Of a stretch of DNA of 64,000 bases, positions 41,318 through 52,016 are shown in pieces. The stretch spans positions 1-64,000 of the forward strand of contig CAYPNP010000018.1 of assembly GCA_964412195.1 (NCBI GenBank). Direction: 5' to 3'. Position 1 is the stretch's first letter; every line of letters begins with the position of its first letter. A program made the translations under genes and the position numbers. Source of the DNA: CAYPNP01 sp964412195. Its GTDB lineage: Bacteria; Acidobacteriota; JAAYUB01. The notes under the pieces were generated by a model, which worked only from the letters and a program-made list of their open reading frames with translations, ran no database searches and had not been told where the DNA came from.

Positions 41318-42568
41318 ACTCCGTCGGGGAACAAGAACGAGGCCCTGCCGGTGCTGGCGGCGGCGCTGCTGGCGGACGCCCCGGTCACCCTGCGCAACCT
41401 GCCGGACATCATCGACGTGAACATCATGCTGGCGCTGCTGGAGGACCTCGGCGCGAAGGTCGGCCGGCCCGACCCCCACACCGTGACCATCGACCCGTCG
41501 TCGCTCTCCGACAAGCCGCTCAACCCCGAGCTGTGCCGCCGGATCCGCGCTTCCATCCTCCTGGCGGGCCCGCTGCTGGGCCGGTTCGGCTCGGTGGTCC
41601 TGCCCCTGCCCGGCGGCGACGTCATCGGCCGCCGCCGCGTGGACACCCACTTCGAGGCGTTCTCCCAGCTCGGCGCCAGCTACCGGACCGATCCCACCGG
41701 CTACCGCATCAGCGCCCGGCCCCTGCGCGGCGCCGAGATCTTCCTGGAGGAGCAGAGCGTCACCGGCACCGAGAACGCCGTCTGCGCGGCCGTGCGCGCC
41801 GAGGGCGTCACGGTGATCCACAACGCCGCCTGCGAGCCCCACGTCCAGCGGCTGTGCCGCTTCCTGCAGACGCTGGGCGCGCAGATCGAGGGCGCCGGCA
41901 CCAACCGGCTGACCGTGACCGGCGGCCGGCCCCTGGGCGGCGGCGAGCACGCCATCGGCCCCGACTTCATGGAGACGGGCAGCCTGATCGCCCTGGCGGC
42001 GGTGACCGGCGGCGAGCTGACCATCCGCGGCGCGGCGCCCTCCGAGCTGCGCATGATCCTGCACGTCTTCGCCAAGCTGGGCGTGTCCGTGGAGGTCCGC
42101 GGCGAGGATCTCTTCGTCCCCCACCACCCGCACCTGGAGATCCGCAAGGACCTGGGCAACGCCGTCGCCAAGATCGACGACGCCCCCTGGCCGGCGTTCC
42201 CCACCGACCTGATGTCCATCGCCATCGTCATCGCCACGCAGGCCGAGGGGACCGTCCTCTTCTTCGAGAAGATGTTCGACGGCCGCATGTTCTTCGTCGA
42301 CAGCCTCATCGGCATGGGCGCCCAGATCATCCTGTGCGACCCGCACCGGGTGGTGGTCTCGGGGCCCACCCCGCTCTACGGCGCCAGCCTGGAGTCGCCC
42401 GACATCCGCGCCGGCATGGCCCTGCTCATCGCCGCCATCGCCGCCAAGGGCCGGAGCAAGATCTACAACATCCGCCAGATCGACCGCGGCTACGAGCGGG
42501 TGGACGAGAAGCTCCGCGCGCTGGGCGTCTCCATCGAGCGGAAGACCGTCACGGCGCCCGCGCCCTGA
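41270..42568 (+). CDS. murA: UDP-N-acetylglucosamine 1-carboxyvinyltransferase-like (MurA) with Asp117
   Basis: First committed step of peptidoglycan synthesis: transfers enolpyruvate from PEP to UDP-GlcNAc. The 432-residue protein is complete. Lys22 in PSGNKNEALPVLAA matches the conserved PEP-site lysine. The active-site loop reads LPGGDVIGRRRVDTH, with Asp117 where most MurA enzymes have Cys; the Cys form is the fosfomycin target. FPTDLMSIAIV and the C-terminal RIxxIDRGYERVDEKL-type motif (QIDRGYERVDEKLRALG) are present. The true upstream region is that before 41108. A weak promoter, TTGCAA-N17-TACTCT, ends at 41072. If the gap is artificial the gene follows it directly. Confidence 0.9.
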   Translation: MEYFDIRGGDVPQGEVTPSGNKNEALPVLAAALLADAPVTLRNLPDIIDVNIMLALLEDLGAKVGRPDPHTVTIDPSSLSDKPLNPELCRRIRASILLAGPLLGRFGSVVLPLPGGDVIGRRRVDTHFEAFSQLGASYRTDPTGYRISARPLRGAEIFLEEQSVTGTENAVCAAVRAEGVTVIHNAACEPHVQRLCRFLQTLGAQIEGAGTNRLTVTGGRPLGGGEHAIGPDFMETGSLIALAAVTGGELTIRGAAPSELRMILHVFAKLGVSVEVRGEDLFVPHHPHLEIRKDLGNAVAKIDDAPWPAFPTDLMSIAIVIATQAEGTVLFFEKMFDGRMFFVDSLIGMGAQIILCDPHRVVVSGPTPLYGASLESPDIRAGMALLIAAIAAKGRSKIYNIRQIDRGYERVDEKLRALGVSIERKTVTAPAP

Positions 42569-42620
42569 TCCCGCCGCGGATCCCTTGACTTTTCCGGCCG
42601 CCGGCGGCATCATCCGGCCG

Positions 42621-44057
42621 ATGCCCGCAACTCCGAAGCAACGTGGTCCCCGGCGATTCCGCGCGTGGTGGGTCCTCGTGCCCGCCTGGCTGGCGGCGTG
42701 GGCGTTCCTGTCCCTCCGCTGCGAGGTCACCCCCTTTTCCGGCGACGAGTCGGGCTGGATCAGCTCGTCCCTCGACGCGACGCGGCGCCTGCTCGACGGG
42801 AGCTGGACGAAGTTCGAGGGGTGGGAGCCGGAGGCGGCGGGGTCCTGGGGCAGCCTGAACCCGCCGCTGGGCAAGTGGCTGATCGGGATCCCCCTGTCCG
42901 CCTACTGCTGGAGCCGGGGCGAGTGGTTCGACAGGTACTACGACTTCTGGGCCGACGGCCGGGAGAATATCCGGCGCGGCAACATCCCGCCATTTGAACT
43001 ATTGACGGCTGCGCGGCGGATCGTGGCGTTCTACGCCTCCCTCGCGGTCCTGGCGGTGGCGTGGCTGGGATGCCGGCTGCGCAGCGCCTGGGTCGGGCTG
43101 GCCGCGGGCGGGGCGCTCCTGCTGGATCCCCTCTTCCAGGCGACCGGCACCCGCGTGCTGACGGACGTCCTGAACGGGCTCTTCCTGGCGTTGGTGGCGG
43201 TGTCCCTGTGCCCGAAGGCATCGGTTTCGCCCGGCAGGGACGATCCGAAGCGGTTCTTCCTTCCCGGCTGGCTCACCGGCATGCTGGGTTTGATCAAGCT
43301 CAGCGCCTGGGCGCCCGCCGGATTCGGCGCGCTGCTGCCTCTGGCGCTGCGGGGCGGACGGCGGTGCGCTTTCTGGCGAACCGCCGTCCCGCCGGTGCTG
43401 GTGTTCGGCGCCGGCTTCGGCCTGGCCGTCTACCTGCTGACGCCGTTCCTCTGGCCCCTGCAAGCCCCGCCCGGCCCCGGCCGGATCGACGCCGAGCGGG
43501 CCCGCATCGGCCTGGTGTCGGAGATGCCGCCGCTGCCCGCAGACGGCGGACCCCCGGCCGTGATCCGGGCGCCGACGGACGTCGTCCGGGGGATCCTGCG
43601 GTTCCCCGAGCTGATGCTGCGCTGGCGCCGCTTCGGCCTCCATCAGGCGTCCATCGGCCTCGGCCCCTGGGAGCCCAACCGGTTCGTCGCCTTCCACCGG
43701 GAGCTGCTGTCCACTTGGCTCCGTGCGTTGGCCTCCGCCCTGGCCCTGGCGTTCTGCGTGTTCACTCTATGGCGATTGTTGCGGAAGCCGAAAGCCCCGA
43801 GCGTCAGCGCCGAATCCCTATCGGACGGCGTGGAACTTCCGCCGGATAGCAGGAATACCCCAAAGGACAGCCAGGACATTCCGCCGGACGGAGCGGAATC
43901 AGCGGCCATGATCTGGGGTTGCCTCTACCTTGCCAGTCTGGCGTTTCTGCCCATCAACCTCGACCGGTACTACCTGCCGCTCCTGGTGCTAGGCTACCCT
44001 CTGGCGTCCGTGGCGGTTTACGATGCCCTCCGCCGCCTGCGGCGGAGTAAGCTGTAA
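42621..44057 (+). CDS. Membrane glycosyltransferase, GT39/ArnT-like (PMT family)
   Basis: A 478-residue polytopic membrane protein with about nine hydrophobic segments. The first periplasmic loop has the acidic motif FSGDESGWISSSLDATR, matching the D-E catalytic motif of PMT/ArnT-type, lipid-carrier-dependent glycosyltransferases, followed by a conserved NPPLGKWLIGIPL. A long polar Ser/Pro/Asp-rich insert (about 400-435) precedes the last membrane segments. ATG 42621 is preferred over an upstream TTG at 42585. It probably transfers a sugar from a polyprenyl-phosphate donor; the acceptor is unknown. It is 52 bases downstream of murA. Confidence 0.75.
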   Translation: MPATPKQRGPRRFRAWWVLVPAWLAAWAFLSLRCEVTPFSGDESGWISSSLDATRRLLDGSWTKFEGWEPEAAGSWGSLNPPLGKWLIGIPLSAYCWSRGEWFDRYYDFWADGRENIRRGNIPPFELLTAARRIVAFYASLAVLAVAWLGCRLRSAWVGLAAGGALLLDPLFQATGTRVLTDVLNGLFLALVAVSLCPKASVSPGRDDPKRFFLPGWLTGMLGLIKLSAWAPAGFGALLPLALRGGRRCAFWRTAVPPVLVFGAGFGLAVYLLTPFLWPLQAPPGPGRIDAERARIGLVSEMPPLPADGGPPAVIRAPTDVVRGILRFPELMLRWRRFGLHQASIGLGPWEPNRFVAFHRELLSTWLRALASALALAFCVFTLWRLLRKPKAPSVSAESLSDGVELPPDSRNTPKDSQDIPPDGAESAAMIWGCLYLASLAFLPINLDRYYLPLLVLGYPLASVAVYDALRRLRRSKL

Positions 44058-44090
44058 TAAAGCTCGACAAAGGGGTACCCCATATTCGGA

Positions 44091-44513
44091 ATGGAGAAGC
44101 TTGTGTTAAATAGAGTCAGAATATTGTTTTTTCTCTCATTTATCATATTGTTAATTTGCATATTGTTGCTAATAATTTACAATAAGTATAACGTTATCAC
44201 AAACTCGCATCCGACTAAGTTCTTTGATGATTCAATATATTTTTGGACTATAAATTGTGTTTTGGTCATGGTTGTTCTCTGTTTAGCAGGTGTTCTCTTA
44301 GGATTGTTGAAGTTAAAAAAGTGGTATCTTTATCTTTCGTCTATATTTACAACTATCTGGATTGTTGGATGTTTTGAAATTACTGAAACGTTTAATTGGC
44401 GATCCTTTAAAATGCATCTTCTAGAAAATATTGTGTTTTCTTTCGTGGCCTACGGCATCCCAGTTTTACATTTAGTATGGGCGTTTTTGAATAGACAGCG
44501 TTTTTCACGGTAG
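44091..44513 (+). CDS. Small AT-rich four-helix membrane protein, probably acquired
   Basis: A 140-residue protein with four predicted transmembrane helices at about 9-30, 50-73, 77-95 and 110-133 and short loops. I recognise no family. Its base and codon use differ sharply from everything around it: many AT-rich codons (ATA, TTA, AAT) in a GC-rich genome. It is followed directly by a degenerate repeat and a tRNA-Ser gene, a common integration neighbourhood, but no integrase or attachment repeat is visible. No good ribosome-binding site is seen. Confidence 0.65.
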   Translation: MEKLVLNRVRILFFLSFIILLICILLLIIYNKYNVITNSHPTKFFDDSIYFWTINCVLVMVVLCLAGVLLGLLKLKKWYLYLSSIFTTIWIVGCFEITETFNWRSFKMHLLENIVFSFVAYGIPVLHLVWAFLNRQRFSR

Positions 44514-44570
44514 CGATTCAGGTGGCCATCCGATCGTTGTTCCCGGGCCGGCGGACCGGGATTAGCCATC

Positions 44571-44620
44571 TGACTCCTCACTCCTGACTCCTCCCTCCTC
44601 ACTCCTATCTCCTCACTCTC
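44571..44620. repeat. Degenerate CTGACTCCTCACTCC-type repeat
   Basis: About six imperfect copies of a 7-8 base word (ACTCCTC, GACTCCT, ATCTCCTC). It lies between the AT-rich gene and tRNA-Ser and has no coding potential. Confidence 0.65.
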
Positions 44621-44660
44621 CTTGACACCCTTGATCCTGCGGCCCATAATGGCCCGGCGC

Positions 44661-44750
<90 letters not shown>

Positions 44751-44752
44751 AT

Positions 44753-44804
44753 TACCCAATCCGCAATCTGCTTCAAACCACGAACCACACGAACCACACG
44801 AAAT
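44753..44804. repeat. Degenerate repeats: CAATCCGCAAT and ACGAACCAC words
   Basis: A single CAATCCGCAATC word followed by three copies of a 9-base ACCACACGA word. The first word is the one expanded at 59441-59500. Confidence 0.6.
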
Positions 44805-44842
44805 GGATCTCCATCCGCGATCCAGGGGATCCGCCCGGAAAT

Positions 44843-44893
44843 TCAACGCAGATAGACGCTGATCAATTATGATCCGTTATGATCCTATCCAGG
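44843..44893. repeat. Degenerate AACGCAGATAGACGC / TTATGATCC words
   Basis: Two short word families in tandem: ACGCAGAT/GACGCTGAT and two copies of TTATGATCC with a truncated third. No gene or promoter is evident in 44751-44979. Confidence 0.5.
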
Positions 44894-44944
44894 GTCAGAT
44901 CATAACCAACCAACACTTGTCGGAGGGGATCTGTGTTGGATCCC

Positions 44945-44976
44945 GCTTTGTGCCCTTTGTGCCTCTGTGGTGAATT
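44945..44976. repeat. Degenerate CTTTGTGCC-type repeat at the purF stop
   Basis: Three copies of a TTTGTGCC word followed by CTCTGTGGTGAA. It ends 3 bases before the purF stop codon (44980-44982). A closely related sequence abuts the stop of the DtxR-type gene at 52017-52050. Confidence 0.65.
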
Positions 44977-44979
44977 CCC

Positions 44980-46383
<1,404 letters not shown>

Positions 46384-46393
46384 GGTGGCCGCC

Positions 46394-47644
46394 TTATCCT
46401 TGGTTCGATCTGGTCTTCGGCGGGCTCTCCGGGCGGTGGTCCGGCTGGAAGGTGTGGCTACGTGGAGAAGGAGTCTGGGGGTCGTTGTGGAAGAGGGCCT
46501 GAAAAATCTCGTTGCTCAGGAGCATCCCCCGGGGCGTCAGCCGAAGAATGGCATTATCGTCCAACAGCAGCCCGTCCACAACAAAATTCTGCAGCCGGCG
46601 GCGCCACTCCCGCAGAACCGCCTCGCCGGCCCGCTGCCGGACGTCCGCGAGGGCGACGCCGCCGGTCCGGCGCAGGCCGAGCATGAGGAACTCGCGGGCC
46701 CGCTCCGAAGGATCTTCCGGTTCCGCTCCCGCCGCAGCGCTCCGCCCCTCTTGGATCGCCGCCAGATACGCCTTCAGGCTGGAATCGTTCCAGCGCCGGC
46801 GCCGCCCGTCGAAGCTGTGGGCGCCCAGGCCCAGACCGAGGTAGGGCGCCAGGTTCCAGTACTTGAGATTGTGGCGGCTTTCGGATCCGGGCCGGGCGAA
46901 GTTGGAGATCTCGTACTGCCGGAGCCCTGCCGCCTCCAGCCGGTCCCGGGCGGCCAGGTAGAATTCGGCGAGATCGTCCTCGGACGGCAGCCGCCACCGC
47001 CCGTCCCGCGCGCGCCGCTCGATGATGGAGTCCTCCTCCGCTTCCAGGAGGTACAAGGACAGGTGCCGCGGCACCAGGGAAAGCGCGAAATCCAGGCTCT
47101 CCGTCCACTGGCCCGGCTCCTCCCCCGGCAGCCCGGCGATGAGGTCCACCGCCACGTTTTCAATTCCCGCCCCACGCAACGCCTCCGCGGCCGCCGCCGC
47201 CGCCTCCGGACCGCCCGACCGGCGCATGGCCTCGAGGGTCCCGGCATGGATCGTCTGGATGCCCACCGTGACCCGGTTCACGCCGGCGGCGCGCCAAGCT
47301 GAAGCCGACGCCGGCGTGACGTCTTCGGGGTTGGACTCGAGGGTGACTTCGCCGTCCGGTGCGATCGGGAAGATCCCGGCCAGCTCCCTGAGCAGGGCCG
47401 CGATCCACGCCGGCGGCAGCAGCGACGGCGTGCCGCCCCCCAGGTAGAGGGTGTCGAAAGCTTTTCCCCACGGGGTGCCCGTCTCAAGGGCGGCCTGCCG
47501 GGCCTCCCGGATCACCGAATCCAAATAAGGCTGTACCAGCGCCGACAGGGGCGCGGTGGCGAAATTGCAGTAGAGGCACTTCCGGCGGCAGAAGGGCAGG
47601 TGGACGTACAGCCCCGCCGCGTCAGAAGGGGGTCGGGATGTCAT
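46394..47644 (-). CDS. hemW: HemW-like radical SAM protein
   Basis: A 416-residue radical SAM protein related to oxygen-independent coproporphyrinogen oxidase; HemW members act in heme handling rather than as the oxidase. The cluster motif is C19xxxC23xxC26 in LPFCRRKCLYCNF, followed by LYLGGGTPSLLP, ESNPEDV and VGIQTI. The HemW C-terminal domain (FLMLGLRRTGGV, then GLLLDDNAILRLTPRGMLLSNEIFQALF) is present. A short Pro/Ser tail extends past it. It overlaps the end of the upstream nif3-like gene by 23 bases, with a GGAGGGG ribosome-binding site inside that gene. Confidence 0.9.
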   Translation of the reverse strand: MTSRPPSDAAGLYVHLPFCRRKCLYCNFATAPLSALVQPYLDSVIREARQAALETGTPWGKAFDTLYLGGGTPSLLPPAWIAALLRELAGIFPIAPDGEVTLESNPEDVTPASASAWRAAGVNRVTVGIQTIHAGTLEAMRRSGGPEAAAAAAEALRGAGIENVAVDLIAGLPGEEPGQWTESLDFALSLVPRHLSLYLLEAEEDSIIERRARDGRWRLPSEDDLAEFYLAARDRLEAAGLRQYEISNFARPGSESRHNLKYWNLAPYLGLGLGAHSFDGRRRRWNDSSLKAYLAAIQEGRSAAAGAEPEDPSERAREFLMLGLRRTGGVALADVRQRAGEAVLREWRRRLQNFVVDGLLLDDNAILRLTPRGMLLSNEIFQALFHNDPQTPSPRSHTFQPDHRPESPPKTRSNQG

Positions 47645-48374
47645 AGAAGCGCCCCTCCACCATCCCCTGCGCCTGCAAATGCTCCATCACGGCCAGCACG
47701 CCCCACTTCTCGGTGAGGTAGTGGCCGGCGAAGCAGACGTTGAGGCCGAGGGTCTTGATCTGGTGGTAGGAGCTGTGCGAGGGCTCGCCGGTGAGGTAGA
47801 AGTCGGCGCCGGCCTCCCGCGCCTGCAGCGCCAGGGCGGCCCCGCCTCCGCTCACGATGGCCACCCGCCGGACGGCCGGCGTGCCGAACGGCAGGAAGTG
47901 GACGTCGCAGGAGATGGTGCTCCGGATCTTGTCCAGCACGGCGTCGCGGTCGGCCGGGCCGGGCCAGTCCCCGATCACACCGACGGACTGCCCCTTGTAG
48001 CTGCCGAACGGCCCGACGCCGGCCAGGCCCAGCAGCCGCGCCATCCGGGCGTTGTGGCTCAGCTCCGGGTGCACGTCCAGGGGCAGGTGGGCGACGTACA
48101 GGGAGATCTCGTTCTGGATCAGCGGCTTGAGGTAGGCCAGGGTAACGCCGCGGATCTGGCGCAGGGAGCCCCAGATCAGTCCGTGGTGGACAAACAGCAG
48201 GTCCAACCCGTCGGCGGCCGCCTGCCGGCCCAGTTCCGGCGAGTAGTCCACGGCGAATCCGATCCGGCGGACCTCCGCGCGGCCCTCCACCTGCAGACCG
48301 TTGGGGGACTCGTCCTCGATCTCCTTCACCCGCAGCAGCTGGTCCAGGTACGCCACCAGTTCCCCGAGTTGCAT
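47622..48374 (-). CDS. Nif3-like dinuclear metal-centre hexameric protein
   Basis: A 250-residue protein of the NIF3/YqfO/YbgI family. They bind two metal ions; a GTP cyclohydrolase-like activity has been proposed but is unsettled. Metal-ligand motifs are visible: DLLFVHHGLIWG (HHG) near residue 61 and CFAGHYLTEKWGV (H...E) near the C-terminus. ESPNGLQVEG is the family opening. GGAGGTG precedes ATG 48374. A TATAAT element lies on this strand at 48410-48405 with no clear -35. It is first in the operon with hemW and purF. Confidence 0.9.
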   Translation of the reverse strand: MQLGELVAYLDQLLRVKEIEDESPNGLQVEGRAEVRRIGFAVDYSPELGRQAAADGLDLLFVHHGLIWGSLRQIRGVTLAYLKPLIQNEISLYVAHLPLDVHPELSHNARMARLLGLAGVGPFGSYKGQSVGVIGDWPGPADRDAVLDKIRSTISCDVHFLPFGTPAVRRVAIVSGGGAALALQAREAGADFYLTGEPSHSSYHQIKTLGLNVCFAGHYLTEKWGVLAVMEHLQAQGMVEGRFYDIPTPF

Positions 48375-48496
48375 GAACACCTCCGTGCGCCGGTTGCCAG
48401 GCGAATTATACCTTGTCCCTCCCATAGATGAGCCGGAAAACCGGGAGATTTCAACCGACGGCGAAAAGGGTGGCCGGTTCCGCCGGGACAGCGGTC

Positions 48497-48525
48497 TTGT
48501 GCGCGTAAAACTTTTGTGATATTTT
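48497..48525 (+). promoter_or_regulatory. Promoter of the GAF/GGDEF/HD gene
   Basis: TTGTGC (48497-48502), a 17-base spacer and TATTTT (48520-48525) preceded by TG-A, an extended -10. The start codon is 42 bases on. Confidence 0.6.
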
Positions 48526-48567
48526 GCAGATATTCCTCCCCCCTTCAGGGCATTTTGAGGTGCTGCA

Positions 48568-51500
48568 ATGCTGGATTGGGCCAAGGCGGAGAGCTTCATC
48601 CGAAAGTCGGCGGAGCGGAAGAAGGCGGTGGCCTACAGCCGCCTGGGCTGGTTCCTGGTCTTCATGATCTTCCTCCTGGTCGCCAGCGGCGTGGACTGGG
48701 GGGACCTCATCCTGCTGGGCTTCCTGCAGCTGGTCTTCTACCTGATCCTGTATCTCCCCGAGCCGCAGGCCAAAGGGTACCTGCGCTTCCAGGCGCTGGC
48801 CGTCGTGGACTTCATCTTCCTGGTGCTGGGCCTCGGGATCGCCGAGAAGTCCAACGTGGTGGTGCTCCTGTTTCTGGCGGCGTACTATCTGGGCTGCTAT
48901 TTCTCGCGGAACCTGCGGACCCTGGCTTCGGTCGCCTGCATTTCCACGGGCATGGCGCTGATCCTGGGATTCCAGGACCGGTTCCACTGGGCGCCGCTCC
49001 TGCCCTCCGCGGGCGTCGGCCACATCCTGCTGCTGGCGGTGCTGCTGCTGGCTCTGGCCGCGTACCTGGCGTTCCTCAGCCTGCCGACCAACCCGTTGCT
49101 GGCCTCGCACGAGAAGTACCGGGGCGCCCTGCACAACCGCAAGATGCTCCTGGAGACGATGGCCCGGATCGCCAATTGCCGTTCGCTGCGGGAAATCCTG
49201 GTGGAGTGCATCTCGGCGCTGGGGGACGGCATCCCCGGCTGCCAGGTGGACGTCATCCAGGTCACCGAGAAGAAGGGCAGCCTCTGGAACCCCCTCGAAC
49301 CGGACGTCGTCAAAGATGAGTTTTCTGTCGAGAACATCCCCAACCTCAAGAAGGCCCTGGTCTCGCGCGAGGCGGTGACAGCCCAATACGCCGCCGAACC
49401 GAAGCGCGGCAAGGCCGCCAAGGAAGGGGCCACCACCGGCGAGGCGTGGTCCGAGGTTTACTTCCCGGCGCACTATGAGGCTGAGAAGGAGCGGGGCTAT
49501 TGCTTCCGGATCATCCTGACCCACCGCTCGCTGCTGGAGGAGGAGAAGGACCTGATCCAGGCGGTGCGGGAGTGCTCGACGCTGGCCATCCGCCACGTGG
49601 TGAGCGAGGAGACCATGCTGGCCGAGCGCAAGGACCTGTCCTGCCGCCTCCAGCAGTCCCAGCGGGACATCCTCAGCCTGACGGCCATGCGCGACCTGCT
49701 GGCCAGGCTCAACACCGTGCAGGAGCTGGATGCGTGCCTGGACGCCACCAACCAGGTCCTCCACCAGGTGGTGGGGCACGACACGCTGCTGCTGTTCTTC
49801 TCGTCCGCCGGCGGGTCGCTGCTGGAGCTGGCCGAGTTGCGCAGCCGCATCCCGCTGGTGATCAGCCGCGGCTTCGCCCTGCCGGCCACCAACACCATGG
49901 TGGGGGAGGCGATCCGCAAGCGGAAAATCACGTACAAGGGCTCCGTCAAGCTCGGGGAGGTGCCCGAAGCCAGCCCCGACGACGTCCACCATTTTGTCCG
50001 CAACAACCTAGGCTCCCTCTTCATCATGCCGCTGTCGGAAGTCGAGGACGCGCTGCCGTACGGGGCCATGATCATCGCCCACCACACGGCGGGACATTTC
50101 AGCATGGACCAGATGGACGTGCTGGCCCAGTTGCAGGGGGCCCTGGGCTTCGGCATCCGGCGCTGCCTGGCCCACCACTCCCAGGCGCGGAAACTGGTCG
50201 AGGCGGACGCCATCCAGGCCCTCGGCCATGTCCTCTCCGCGGAGCCCACGCCCGACAGCATGGCGCGGGAGATCGGCGCCACGCTCGAGCGCACGGTCCA
50301 TTACAACCAGTGCCAGGTCTTCCTCTTCAACCCTTCCTCGGAGGAGCTATACACCCCGTCGGGCGAGACGGACGCGGAGGCGGTGGAGCGCACCACCGTC
50401 AGCGTCCGGGCGAAGGATTTTGTGGCCCACGTCTACCGGACGCGGAACGGCTATCTGACCGGCAACACGGCCAAGGACCAGTACAGCACGGAGGAGGGTT
50501 CGATGCCCGCCAGCCGCATCGCCGTGCCGATCGTGTTCAACGAGGAGGTCATCGGCGTCCTCGACGCGATGAACTACCGGGAGAACGCCTTTTCGGATGC
50601 CGACATGCGGTTCCTGACCTTCGTCGCCACCATGACCGGCCAGGCGCTGGCCAACACAAGGATGACGCAGAAGTTCCAGCGCCAGCAGGCCATTGATGCA
50701 CTCACCGGCCTGTGCAACCGCCAGTACCTGCTGGAGCGCCTGGAGGCCGAGCTGGCCCAGCACATCCGCCGCCACGAGCCGCTGGCGCTGCTGCTGGCGG
50801 ACGTCGACGGCATGGAGCAACTCAACGAAACCTACGGCTTCGGCGTGGGGGACCAGGTACTGCGCCGCGTGGCCGAGGTGGTCCGCGCCCATTGCCGGAA
50901 GGGGGACGTGCCCGCCCGCTGGGACGGCGACAGCCTGGCCCTGATCCTGGTCGGCGCCGACCTGTCGTACGCCATGAAACTGGGCCAGAAGATGGGCGAG
51001 GCGATCCGGAAGCAGGCCGAGCTGGAGGCGCACAAGGTCACCCTGAGCATGGGGGTGGCCGCATTCCCCCAGCACGGCCAGACGACGGCGGCGGTGATCA
51101 TGGCCTGCCGGCAGTCCCTGGCGAAGGCCCGGGAGCAGGGTCCCGGCTCGCTGGCGTTCCCCGAGACCGAAACGCTCCTGATCAACGGCAAGAGCTTCCA
51201 GCTGAACACCGCCACCCTGTATGCCGATGTCCTCGGCGCGGCCGGGGCTTCCGGCCCGCACACCCGGGAAACCCTGCCCGCCCTGATCGGGCGTCTCCAG
51301 CAGATGGGATGCGACGCGGGATTGACGGGGGACGTCCTCTCGCGGCTGATCCACCGCCTGGATTACCCGGAGCGCCACCAGGAAGTCCTGACGGTCCTGC
51401 CGGAGATGGTCCGGCGCCTCGGTGCAGAGATGAAGCTCAACGACCAGAAAATCCGGTACCTGCTTCTGGCCTACAAGATTTACGACGTGGGGAAATTCAC

Positions 51501-51885
51501 AATCCCGCGGGAAATCCTGTACGCGCCGAGGGCACTCAACGAGGCGGAGCGGAAACTGGTCATGAACCACGTTTCGGTGGCGGTCCAGGATATCCTCAAT
51601 CCGCACAAGGTGTTCGCGCCACTGCTGGCGATCATCAAGTTCCACCACGAGCGGTGGGACGGCAGCGGCTACCCCTGGAAGCTGAAACAGGAGGAGATCC
51701 CGGTCGAGGCCCGCATCCTCGGCCTGGTGGACGTGTTCAAGGCGCTGGCGACGGACCGGCCCTACCGGCCCCGCCGCCCCCTGCCGGAAGTGCTGGCGAG
51801 CATCCGGCAGATGAAGGGCACCCTGTTCGAGACCGAGCTGATCGAGGCCCTGCTGCGGGTGGTGGACGACCTCAAGATCGCCTGA
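48568..51885 (+). CDS. Large membrane GAF protein with degenerate GGDEF and HD-GYP domains
   Basis: An 1105-residue protein. About six N-terminal membrane segments (20-170), then three GAF-like sensor domains (about 205-345, 375-535, 560-705). A GGDEF-fold domain (about 715-870) has active site DGDSL (786-790) where GGDEF is expected, so cyclase activity is unlikely. A C-terminal HD-GYP-like domain (about 930-1105) keeps HHERWDGSGYP (His1026, His1027) and ARILGLVDVFKALATDRPYRP. But the HD motif reads YDVGK (Tyr972-Asp973), so a metal-binding His is missing. ATG 48568 follows GAGGTG. It is monocistronic. It may be a c-di-GMP or ligand sensor rather than an enzyme. Confidence 0.88.
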   Translation: MLDWAKAESFIRKSAERKKAVAYSRLGWFLVFMIFLLVASGVDWGDLILLGFLQLVFYLILYLPEPQAKGYLRFQALAVVDFIFLVLGLGIAEKSNVVVLLFLAAYYLGCYFSRNLRTLASVACISTGMALILGFQDRFHWAPLLPSAGVGHILLLAVLLLALAAYLAFLSLPTNPLLASHEKYRGALHNRKMLLETMARIANCRSLREILVECISALGDGIPGCQVDVIQVTEKKGSLWNPLEPDVVKDEFSVENIPNLKKALVSREAVTAQYAAEPKRGKAAKEGATTGEAWSEVYFPAHYEAEKERGYCFRIILTHRSLLEEEKDLIQAVRECSTLAIRHVVSEETMLAERKDLSCRLQQSQRDILSLTAMRDLLARLNTVQELDACLDATNQVLHQVVGHDTLLLFFSSAGGSLLELAELRSRIPLVISRGFALPATNTMVGEAIRKRKITYKGSVKLGEVPEASPDDVHHFVRNNLGSLFIMPLSEVEDALPYGAMIIAHHTAGHFSMDQMDVLAQLQGALGFGIRRCLAHHSQARKLVEADAIQALGHVLSAEPTPDSMAREIGATLERTVHYNQCQVFLFNPSSEELYTPSGETDAEAVERTTVSVRAKDFVAHVYRTRNGYLTGNTAKDQYSTEEGSMPASRIAVPIVFNEEVIGVLDAMNYRENAFSDADMRFLTFVATMTGQALANTRMTQKFQRQQAIDALTGLCNRQYLLERLEAELAQHIRRHEPLALLLADVDGMEQLNETYGFGVGDQVLRRVAEVVRAHCRKGDVPARWDGDSLALILVGADLSYAMKLGQKMGEAIRKQAELEAHKVTLSMGVAAFPQHGQTTAAVIMACRQSLAKAREQGPGSLAFPETETLLINGKSFQLNTATLYADVLGAAGASGPHTRETLPALIGRLQQMGCDAGLTGDVLSRLIHRLDYPERHQEVLTVLPEMVRRLGAEMKLNDQKIRYLLLAYKIYDVGKFTIPREILYAPRALNEAERKLVMNHVSVAVQDILNPHKVFAPLLAIIKFHHERWDGSGYPWKLKQEEIPVEARILGLVDVFKALATDRPYRPRRPLPEVLASIRQMKGTLFETELIEALLRVVDDLKIA

Positions 51886-52016
51886 CCCAATCAATCCACC
51901 GCACTTTGTTTTTCGACTTGGAACGCTTTTCTGGAAGCCGGGAACGTTCAAACCCTCTCTGATTGTGGGCCTGTTTCGCTTTGATTCGGGGCGGGCACCA
52001 AACCCCTGGTTCCGGT

